Assembly: GCA_916048095.2 (NCBI GenBank)
Contig: OU696578.1
Coordinates: forward strand, 1,615,798 to 1,679,797
Direction of reading: 5' to 3'
Length of the DNA: 64,000 nucleotides
From: Sacculina carcini
Lineage: Eukaryota > Arthropoda > Thecostraca > Sacculinidae
A model generated the notes under the pieces. It had not been told where the DNA came from. It saw nothing but the letters and a program-made list of their open reading frames with translations, and searched no databases. A program made the position numbers and the translations under genes. Below are positions 31,398-41,612 of this stretch, one piece after another. Each line of letters starts with the position of its first letter. The first letter of the stretch is position 1.

Positions 31398-32308
31398 GTG
31401 GTGACTCCCGGCTTGCGGACACTTTCGAGAGCGCAATGTCCCCTGACGCAACTGCGCAAACGGCTACTTCCGAAGTACGCCCGATGGCTACATTCCGCCT
31501 GCCACCATTTTCAGCTGAAGAACCCGAGATGTGGCTCATTCAGGTCGAGTGCGCATTCGATATCGCTGGGATTTCATCTGACGAGACCCGCTTCAAGATG
31601 ATTGTGGCAAATCTTCCCATCACAGTGGCAGCTCAAGTGAAGGATGTCATTCGCACATCAAGATCCTTTGCTGCGTTGAGTACCGCCCTGCAGTCTCGTC
31701 TGGCACAATCGCGGACGTCTCGCCTGGAAGCTCTGCTTTCACGACAGCAGCTGGGCGACCAACGACCATCGACGCTACTGCGCTCCATGCGCAACGAGCT
31801 GGCAGCGGCAGGCGACACGCCAGAAGACACCGGCTTGCTGCGCACGCTGTTTCTACAGCGATTACCCCAAGGGACACGAGCAGCACTCTCCCTTCTGCCA
31901 ACATCTGCTCACCTCGACGAGCTGGCCAACGCCGCCGATCGCTACCTGGAGGCTACACAAGCAGCCCAAGCAGTGGCAGCTATTTCTCCTACGGCACCAT
32001 CATCCAACGACAACATGGCTGTCCTGCTCGCCAAAATTGAACAACTCGAGCTTTCACACAAACGCATTGAATCGGAAATGGCAGCCCGCGACAAGGCGAC
32101 AAGGCCAAATTACGAGCGTTTCCCGGCAAGGCACAGGAGCAACTCACGAGACAGAATTCGGCGCCGTTCCCCATCACCGGATGCTCGCTCACGAGACAGC
32201 TCACCGGTACGCCGTAGCATGAACCAACCACGTCTGTGTTTTTATCATGCCCGGTTCGGCTCATCAGCGCGTCGCTGCACGCCTCCTTGCTCGTGGCATT
32301 TAAACTAA
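31385..32308 (+). CDS. Gypsy gag
   Basis: Starts [20 protein letters not shown] at an ATG inside the LTR end. The middle matches Gypsy capsid ([20 protein letters not shown], then a leucine-rich part with [10 protein letters not shown]). An Arg/Ser-rich stretch precedes a Cys-His motif ([20 protein letters not shown]), the variant zinc motif of this Gypsy group. 308 residues. The pol frame overlaps it in the -1 frame. Confidence 0.85.
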   Translation: MATNSGDSRLADTFESAMSPDATAQTATSEVRPMATFRLPPFSAEEPEMWLIQVECAFDIAGISSDETRFKMIVANLPITVAAQVKDVIRTSRSFAALSTALQSRLAQSRTSRLEALLSRQQLGDQRPSTLLRSMRNELAAAGDTPEDTGLLRTLFLQRLPQGTRAALSLLPTSAHLDELANAADRYLEATQAAQAVAAISPTAPSSNDNMAVLLAKIEQLELSHKRIESEMAARDKATRPNYERFPARHRSNSRDRIRRRSPSPDARSRDSSPVRRSMNQPRLCFYHARFGSSARRCTPPCSWHLN

Positions 32309-33342
32309 CAAGCCACCAACACATCGCGCAGTGCACTGGTGGCTCACGTACAAGCGCACCTCTTCTCTTCATCAAAGACGAGACATCCGGCCGTCGGTTC
32401 CTGATTGATACAGGCGCACAAGTCAGTGTAGTGCCTAGAAACTTTGTACCGCGACGCACCAAGCTGCAGACACCACGACCAGACCAACAACTTCAAGCTG
32501 CTAATGGCTCGAAAATTTCCGTCTTCGGTACGTACGAAGCCACAATGGTCTTTAATTATCGCACGTTCGTCTGGTGCGTGCTTGTAGCCGACGTCAGCAT
32601 GCCCATACTCGGCACTGATTTTCTCGCCGCTAATGAACTGGTTGTCGACGTCTCCAAGAAGCAGCTGTTGCACAAAGGTCACGTGTGCGCCAGCGTGTCA
32701 GCCTCACGTATCGCTTCACCAGGCATACGTTTTGTCAAGGGCAGCAATTCCAGCCCATACAAACGCTTACTCGATTCTTTCCCTGAGATCACTCAAGAGC
32801 GCGCAACTGGTGCAGTCAAGCACAATGTGACTCACCACATAGTGACCAAGGGCCCACCGATCCATATTCGTCCTCGGCGTTTAGCCCCCGATAGAGCCAA
32901 CATCGCCAGGCAAGAATTTGACAAAATGCTGCGCTTGGGTATCATTCAACCGTCCAAGAGTGCTTGGTCATCGCCTCTCCACATGGTACCCAAGAAACTG
33001 CCCGGCCAATGGAGACCGTGCGGCGACTACCGGGCACTCAACGCACAAACGCTTCCGGACCGATACCCACTACCGTACCTGCGAGACTTTTCTGCAAAAC
33101 TCAGTGGCTGCAACGTGTTCTCCACAGTGGACCTGGTTCGCGCATACCACCAGATCCCCGTTGAACCAGCAGACGTCGCAAAGACAGCCATCGCCACGCC
33201 GTTTGGTCTGTACGAGATGGTGCGAATGCCATTCGGCCTGCGCAACGCCGGTTCAACGTTCCAGCGTTTCATCGACGAAGTAGGCGCCTGTAGGCGCCAT
33301 TCGTTCCATGTAAATATTAATGTGTTATATTCTTGTATTTAG
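32236..33342 (+). CDS. Gypsy protease and partial reverse transcriptase
   Basis: Open in the -1 frame relative to gag. Aspartic protease: [13 protein letters not shown], then [11 protein letters not shown] fingers and palm: [30 protein letters not shown] (first catalytic Asp) and [20 protein letters not shown]. The frame then leaves pol at 33288 and reads into the LTR. The YxDD catalytic loop, thumb, RNase H and integrase are missing. Confidence 0.85.
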   Translation: MFLSCPVRLISASLHASLLVAFKLTSHQHIAQCTGGSRTSAPLLFIKDETSGRRFLIDTGAQVSVVPRNFVPRRTKLQTPRPDQQLQAANGSKISVFGTYEATMVFNYRTFVWCVLVADVSMPILGTDFLAANELVVDVSKKQLLHKGHVCASVSASRIASPGIRFVKGSNSSPYKRLLDSFPEITQERATGAVKHNVTHHIVTKGPPIHIRPRRLAPDRANIARQEFDKMLRLGIIQPSKSAWSSPLHMVPKKLPGQWRPCGDYRALNAQTLPDRYPLPYLRDFSAKLSGCNVFSTVDLVRAYHQIPVEPADVAKTAIATPFGLYEMVRMPFGLRNAGSTFQRFIDEVGACRRHSFHVNINVLYSCI

Positions 33343-34230
33343 GCGCACACTTATATTATATATATACATGCTACGTTATTCGTTAAACTGTGGTATAAAT
33401 TTGATGAAAAATGTTGTAGCACGTTATTCCAAACTATTGTATGAGCGAAACATGTGTAGTGTATTGAACCATGTCCTAGGGAACCACACATAATTAAAAC
33501 ATTCTTGTTTTGTGTTTAAATGTTTTGTATGTATGCATAAGTGACGTTAGTATAGTTTTTGAATTGTGTACGTCCATGTTCGCTTGTTCATATGCATCAA
33601 CGTGCATGTGTATTTGCTGTTCATATGTGTTGCCTATTTAGATATACTGTAATGTATTGTGCATGTGGATGTACGTGTTGCGCCCCGGTCCTCTATTAAT
33701 TTAGTCGCGTGCTTTGCGCAAAAGCACAACCGTTTAGACCAATATCAGCTCGAGTTTATGTGGTTGTCGGACACACTTCCGGCGCGCTCCGACAACGGCA
33801 TGAATCATCGGGCTATATAAGGGGGCGCAGAATGCTGAGTGAAATCATTGTTCCTGCGCACTCGCCACTCTCTCCAGCAACACTGCAAGCACATCTACAG
33901 CTGCTCCTCTGCAATACTCGCCTTGTGTTTAATGTTATTTCGCCGTGCTGTTTTGCCAGTCTACGCTGTACTTGCTAATACACTGGAAAAACCCAGCTGC
34001 TTTTTCTGCACTGTAACGTATCCATAGCATCTCTTCACGCCTTTTTAAAGGCGCATCGTTTAGCGATTACACCTCATATGCGCCTTTATAAAGGCCAATT
34101 TTGTCAACGAATTCCGCAATTTTACGCCTTGCTAAAGGCGACTAATTAGTGAATTCTTGCGCAATCGCGGTGGCCGTGTGCAACACTCCGTGCAGCTGGT
34201 TTTTTACGCCGGTTGCCATGGCTACCAACA
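33289..34230 (+). repeat. 3' LTR of the second Gypsy element
   Basis: Copy of 30456-31397 at a spacing of 2833 bases. It begins right after the RT codon run ending RFIDEV. About 340 bases separate its end from the first exon of the TMEM209-like gene, so its promoter could act on that gene. Confidence 0.88.
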
Positions 34231-34571
34231 GGGGCACTCATTTTTGCACGGCCGAGCGAGTTCACTGTCGATCGTCAACAGGATTATTTTGCCATAAATC
34301 GTATGCTATACGATTGAAACATAAAAAAACTTGATTTTTTACTTAACTGTGCTATTTATATATTTATTATTCTGGCATATAAATATGTTCGAAACAAGAC
34401 GTTTGTGGATATTATTGGGCAAACTTGACTTGAGGAAACTGTGGCGCTAAACAGCGTTGGTTGGGTGGCTGGTGCGTCGTTAGATGAATTGTTCTATATA
34501 GTTCTTATAGTGAGCCATAGTGTCGTTTTTTCAGATTGTTTTCATATGTTGAGGTTTTTTCATCCTGTAAA
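34231..34571. other. 5' flank of the TMEM209-like gene
   Basis: AT-rich sequence between the LTR element and the predicted first exon; no clear TATA box was found. Confidence 0.4.
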
Positions 34572-34617
34572 ATGTTGAAACGTCTTTCATTTGGTTTGTT
34601 GTCGGGGGAGTTTCCAG
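34572..34617 (+). CDS. TMEM209: TMEM209 exon 1 (predicted start)
   Basis: ATG with MLKRLSFGLLSGEFP and a consensus donor CCAG|GTGAGT, phase 1, which fits exon 2. No acceptor-based evidence, so the start is tentative. Confidence 0.5.
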
Positions 34618-37600
34618 GTGAGTTTTGAACAGGTATGAAGTTGTTGGTAATGTTATTGTTGGCATTTAAGCATGCACCTGTCTGTTGTAACTATAATGCT
34701 CATCGTGCTATGTGCCCGCCTGCAGCGTTAACTTCCGTGAAAGATTGAAATGTGAAAAAGAGAGATGATTAGAAATACGGCAGTGATGTAAAACCGCCTT
34801 TGCCACCGCACAATTCGGGTCTATCTTCAATGCTTCAATGGCGTATTTAAGCATATACTTTATTATTTTACCTACTTGAGCATTTTAATTCTTTTTAGTG
34901 GGTATTTTTCATACATTTTGTTTGCGATTATTTTGTATATTTTCTATTTAGTTTAGAATGATTCTACGATTGGGCGCGTATCGTTCATTATTCTGTATGT
35001 GCTTATGCTCATGCGTGCTTCGTCGTGTGTTTATTTGTATATGTATATACGCGTGTGTGTGTATTTGTGTGTGTTTGTGTGTGTGTGTGTGTGTGTTTGT
35101 GTGTGTTGAAGACAACGGCACAGAAGGCGGAGATGCTCGGTCAACCAGCGGCGTGTCATCGGCCTCTTGTTTGTCACCTCTCAGCTGGGTGGCGCCGCTC
35201 TCCCCCTCTGTCGCCCACTCATCCCCTCTGCTGGCGACCAACGCGCCCTCTGTGCGGCGCTCGTGCGAACCGGACTCACTGAACTCCACCCTGGCCAGCT
35301 CGTGGACATACGAGCCGTACCAGCGCGTACAGGACAGCACTGGCTGCGCGTCGCCTCAAGCCCTGGCCACGGTGTGTTCTCACTCAGTTGTTCTTCACGG
35401 AAATGACTCAAACACTCGTGTGTCCTCGTGTGTCTTGCTTCATTTGTCGTAACGTTTTTTTCTGAATAAATGTCTATTATATTCTGGTGGACAAGTTCTG
35501 GTAATTACTTTTCCACTTATTAATAAGACACCTATCTGCGGCAAACTTTATTTTGGGCTGACTTTTTAGCTATTATTCTTATGAGCTGCTTGCTATTGAA
35601 TCTTTTCGAAATATAAAATGTGTGTGTGCCTGTGCAAACCAGTGGTTTTCAAACGTTTCTCTCTCAACGCTTCCTTGACTAGTGTACCAAAACACCAGGG
35701 CTCCTTTCGAACTCGAAAACCACAGAATTACTCATTTAAAATTTGCAATAAGGCAATTAATAAACAAATAGTCGTTGTTTCTTATCATAGGGGCCAAGTA
35801 GTTAGCGAGCGAGTAGAGCGTGATTTTAAGAACAGTCAGGGTCTGGTGGAGAAATGCGAGCACGCACCCCTAGTGGATGTCAGCTCGGTTCGTAAGGGGT
35901 ACCAGGCTTCCTGTGAAAATATGCTTTTATCCGGGCTTTATATTTTCCTCTGATAAAATGTTTCATTTAATAATTTCACTTAAATAGTGTGCTTAGATAT
36001 ATATCTAAATCTATTATCCTAATGAGGAGGTAAAATGGCAAAAACTCAAGATCCCAGGGGGTTCGAGAACTGACTGCTTAACTGAAAGCGGTTCAGACAC
36101 TGGAAAAGGTTGAGAACCACTGGAATATAGATTACCGATCATATGTTCAAATGCACCATTATCCATCATATATGATCCAAGACCAATACTTGTCTCTGGT
36201 CAACTCATCGAGGTGTTTTGTGTTGTGCTCGCTAGATGTCTCCACTGGAGGTGAGCAGGGGCAGGTTCATGTCGGGCGCCGATACCAGCTTCAACATGAC
36301 CACACAAACAGAACACAATCAAACTCCCGGTGAGCCACACATAACTTCTTCTTCACGTGCGTTTCTAGCAGAAAAATTACTATGATCATTGATTAAGTTC
36401 AACGTTCAGTTATTGAGTTCAATATTATATGGTTAAGTTCATTGTTCAATGATTAAGTTCATTGTTCAATGATTAAGTTCATTGTTCAATTATTAAGTAC
36501 TTTTTTCAATGATTAAGTTCAATGTTCAATGGTTAAGTTCAATGTTCAATGATTAAGTTCAATGTTCAATGATTAAGTTCAATATTCAATGATTAAGTTC
36601 ATTGTTCAATGATTAAGTTCATTGTTCAATGATTAAGTTCAATGTTCAATGATTAAGTTCAATGTTGAATGATTAATTTCAATGTTCAATGATTAAGTTC
36701 GATGTTCAATGATTAAGTTCAATATTCAATGATTAAGTTCAATGTTCAATGATTAAGTTCAATGTTGAATGATTAAGTTCAATGTTGAATGATTAAGTTC
36801 AATATTCAATGATTAAGTTCAATGTTCAATGATTAAGTTCAATGTTCAATGATTAAGTTCAATGTTCAATGATTAAGTTCAATGTTCAATGATTAAGTTC
36901 AATGTTCAATGATTAAGTTCAATGTTCAATGATTAAGTTCAATGTTCAATGATCAAGCTAAATGTTCAATGATTAAGTTCAATATTCATTGATTAAGTTC
37001 AATGTTCAATGATTAAGTACTTTTTTCAATGATAAAGTTCAATGTTCAATGATTAAGTTCAATGTTCAATGATTAAGTTCAATATTCATTGATTAAGTTC
37101 AATGTTCAATGATTAAGTACTTTTTTCAATGATAAAGTTCAATGTTCAATGATTAAGTTCAATATTCATTGATTAAGTTCAATGTTCAATGATTAAGTTC
37201 AATGTTCAATGATTAAGTTCAATGTTCAATGATAAAGTTCAATGTTCAATGATTAAGTTCAATATTCATTGATTAAGTTCAATGTTCAATGATTAAGTAC
37301 TTTTTTCAATGATAAAGTTCAATGTTCAATGATTAAGTTCAATGTTCAATGATTAAGTTCAATGTTCAATGATTAAGTTCAATGTTCAATGATTAAGTTC
37401 AATGTTCAATGATTAAGTTCAATGTTCAATGATTAAGTTCAATATTCAATGATTAGGTTCAATGTTCAATGATTAAGTTCAATGTTCAATGATTAAGTTC
37501 AATGTTCAATGATTAAGTTCAATGTTCAATGATAAAGTTCAATGTTCAATGATTAAGTTCAATATTCATTGATTAAGTTCAATGTTCAATGATTAAGTAC

Positions 37601-39932
37601 TTTTTTCAATGATAAAGTTCAATGTTCAATGATTAAGTTCAATGTTCAATGATTAAGTTCAATGTTCAATGATTAAGTTCAATGTTCAATGATTAAGTTC
37701 AATGTTCAATGATTAAGTTCAATGTTCAATGATTAAGTTCAATGTTCAATGATAAAGTTCAATGTTCAATGATTAAGTTCAATATTCATTGATTAAGTTC
37801 AATGTTCAATGATTAAGTTCAATGTTCAATGATAAAGTTCAATGTTCAATGATTAAGTTCAATGTTCAATGATTAAGTTCAATATTCAATGATTAAGTTC
37901 AATGTTCAGTGATTAAGTTCAATGTTCAATGATTAAGTTCAATGTTCAATGATTAAGTTCAATGTTCAATGATCAAGCTAAGTGTTCAATGATTAAGTTC
38001 AATGTTCAATGATTAAGTTCAATGATTAAGTTCAATGTTCAATGATTAAGTTCAATATTCAATGATTAAGTTCAATGTTCAATGATTAAGTTCAATGTTC
38101 AATGATTAAGTTCAATATTCAATGATTAAGTTCAATGTTCAATGATTAAGTTCAATGTCAACTTGATTACAATGCCCGATTTGTTGGCTTGTCCTCAACG
38201 CTGCTGCTGTTGAAACAGCTTACTTGTTGGACTCGTCTGTCGCATGGCCCCGACACGGCACTATCGCTCAGGCCAGCGACAATTGTGCCAGTCTAGCTGC
38301 CACTCTCTCGTCTCCCGAGCGTCACAACGTCAGTGTTACGTCTCCTGGCCAGTCACGCCACGTCGCCACGTCGCTGGCTAGCTCTCCGCTGTCTTCTCGA
38401 TGCGACCTATATCAGGTGCACTTCACGTGAGATGTGAGAATGTTTTTCACGTCTCACAGGAGACGTGAAAAACATTCTCACATTTTTTTCTGGTTGTTGT
38501 TAGTTATTTGATCGTATATTTATTTTTTTATTGATTGTTGTTTTCTATTGAATTATTTTTATTTATCTACTGATTGGTTTTTATTACGTATGTATTTATA
38601 TTTATTATTTATTCGTATTTATTGTTGATTGTCGTTATGTATTGAGGAGTGTGGGCGGAGTGATATTATGGAGTATTATCGGATGAATTGTTTATTGTTA
38701 TTTATTTATTTTACCTTCGATCTATTTTCGCTTATTTCTCTCTGAATCCTTTGAGCGCTTCCCGTACACAGGGGGCCACCACAGGGTGGTAATAGTGCAC
38801 TTGCACTCTTTCCCCATGCTACTGGACTTGCCTGTAATTAATAATAATAATAATAATAAAAATGAGAAATCTTAGTGCGTTATGCTTCTGGGAAGGTGGG
38901 TTCGAATCCCGTCTAAGGTGCATTTTTTTTACCACAGTGTGTGTTTGTGTGCGTGTAGTTATCAGTAAGCGTGCCGCAGCTTTCTGACGCTCGGTCTCCC
39001 GGCGGGGTTCGATCCTCGTCTTCTCCATCGTCGGCGGCAGCTGGCGGTGGTGTCAGCGACGCGACCAGCTTATGTGCCTGGCGTCAGCTAGACATTGATC
39101 GGCGATTGTTGTTTCAGTGGACACAGAACCTGCGTGTGGTGCGTGACACTGCGGTCACCGGTTCAAATCCAGCCGCTTGCACTGTTTTATTATTTTGTTT
39201 TATTGATTTTTTGGTCCATTTGTTTTTGTTGGTTTTTATTATTATTATTATTTCTTCTTTTCTTCGATTATAATCTACCGCATTGTATGTCTATAATCTA
39301 GGTATACAATCTACTGTATATATATAATCTACTATAGTATATAATCTACTGTATAGTATATATTCTATAGTCTACTATTTATATACTATTTAGTAGATTA
39401 TATTAGTTTATAATCTACTGTATTTCTTTCTATTATAATATAGTGTATTTGTACTGTATTTGTACAGTAATGTATTGGTGGGAATTAGTGCTGGAGCAGT
39501 ATTGCCACAATGACGAGTGGTTTTGTGCTGCGCTCCGGTGCTGGAGACAGACATGACCACTATCGAAGTCTCACTTTTAAGCGCATATTTCAGCGTAGTT
39601 TGTGTCCCGAACATTTTTCCATTTGCTCAAAAACTGGCAAGTAAGAATGCAAAAGTGAGATTTACTGAAAGAGTACGAACTATGCACAGACAAATACAAA
39701 CACAACAACATCGAAAGTTGGGGCAGCAGCATTATACTTGAGTGTGTGAGAAATCCAAGTTTGCCAAAGTCAAATTCTGTGTGGAGAGGGAGAACAAAGT
39801 ATGTGATAATTATTTTTGGTACGTTTGTGGTATATTATCAATGAATATTATAGAAAAATATATAATTTATGTCAAAATAGACCAGTTTTTCGATTCAAAC
39901 GTATAAAAGAGGGTATATGTGTGTGTGTATGA

Positions 39933-39965
<33 letters not shown>

Positions 39966-40324
39966 ATCAGTGGTTGAGTAAGACTGTGTTTGAACGGCTG
40001 GCCAATGAAATCGACGCTATCAACGATTCTCTCAGACAACATGGCCTGGCTGATGTACAGATCGGTACGACTGCGTTCATACTTTTTATTATTATTTTAT
40101 AATTTTATTGTTATTATTTTACAAACACAATGAGACACACACACACAAACACACACATACACACACAAACACACACATACACACACATACACACACATAC
40201 ACACACACATACACACATACACAAACACATACACACACACACACACACACTGACACAATGCCACAAACACAAACACACACACACACACATACAGACAAAC
40301 ACACACATACACACACACAAACAT

Positions 40325-40355
<31 letters not shown>

Positions 40356-41114
40356 CACATACACACATACACACACACAGGAGGCTTGGAACCATATTGT
40401 TTCTCTTATGGTTTCGGTCGTTCGGCCAAGTGAGCCGACTTTCAACTTTCTTTTGCGCATGTTAGATGCGAGCTGTCTATTTTTATCAACCACCACAATT
40501 TGTCGTTTTGCATAGACAATTCATGAACACTTTTGTGGATAATATCTTTATGTCTGAGGTTTCTTTCAGGCATACGGTTTCATTTTGTCGTCGTATTCAT
40601 TTAATTGTAATTGGCAATACAGATTTTCGAGATTACAAATGTGAGTTTATTTAGATGTGGATATGAGCGAGGTGCTTTGATCAATATGTCACATGATGTT
40701 GATATCATCATTTGAACAAATAAAAAACCAATTGCGAGCCACATTGAAAAGTTTATTTTATATCCTTGTTTTCGTTTTTTGTTTTAGTAACTATCAACTA
40801 TGCTTGACACCAAAATTGTTTCTATGTGTGTGTGTGTGTTAGGAGAGGTAGGCATGGAGCGGTTGCGCAAGACGGCAGAGTTGGGGGGCGTGGCGTCGCG
40901 CCTGCACTCTGTCCTGCCATTCCTCAGCCTCTCCTCTCACCAACAGTATCTGGTGCGGCGAATACGAGGTGCTCTCTCCCTCTCACTCACTCACACACTC
41001 ACTCACACTAACACACACTTTGTCTCTCTCACACTCTCCCTCTAACTCACACACACACTCACACTTTCTTTCTCTCTCTCTCTCACACACACACACACTC
41101 TCTAACTCAAACTT

Positions 41115-41150
<36 letters not shown>

Positions 41151-41568
41151 TCACTCACTCTCTCACTCTCTCTCCGTATTATATTTCAAGAATTCTACTC
41201 CATCTTTTCCATCGTGGGCTAAATAGTCAGAATTATTTCATGGGGCAAAAGAACAAGTTTCATTATAGTATGAATTATATCAGTGTTAATAAAGTACAAA
41301 TATGTGCAATAGTTTGATGAAAACAAACTAAAATGACGATATAGGAAAGGACGGATTTTTCTCATCATATTGTTTATGTAAAACAAACAGAGCATTTGAA
41401 AAAATACTACCGGAGAAAATTTTTTTTGGGTGAGCTTATTGGACCGAATTACTAAAAACCTAGTATTTTAGGCTTGAAAAACAACTTACGATAACCAAAT
41501 TCCAACGCACAGCTTCATTTTGATGTGTTGTTTGTTTGATGTGAGGAATTCGCTCTCCATTTCTGCAC

Positions 41569-41612
<44 letters not shown>

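Larger units (their letters stand above)
30456..34230 (+). mobile_element. Second Gypsy LTR element, pol truncated in RT
   Basis: Direct repeats of 942 bp (30456-31397 and 33289-34230) look identical, begin TGTAGGCGCC, end CCAACA and are flanked by GGGG on both sides (30452-30455, 34231-34234). The interior is only 1.9 kb. It codes gag, protease and the first part of RT, then runs straight into the 3' LTR. The catalytic end of RT, RNase H and integrase are absent. Identical LTRs mean a recent insertion that needed outside enzymes. Confidence 0.9.

Noticed and set aside
36380-38158. CRISPR-like array
   Set aside because: Direct 20-bp repeats without spacers in an animal intron; it is a satellite.
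38880-38925. B-box-like GGGTTCGAATCCCG as a tRNA gene
   Set aside because: No A box or foldable cloverleaf upstream.
40097-40515. Overlapping His/Thr- and Cys/Val-rich frames
   Set aside because: Microsatellite translations inside TMEM209 intron 6.
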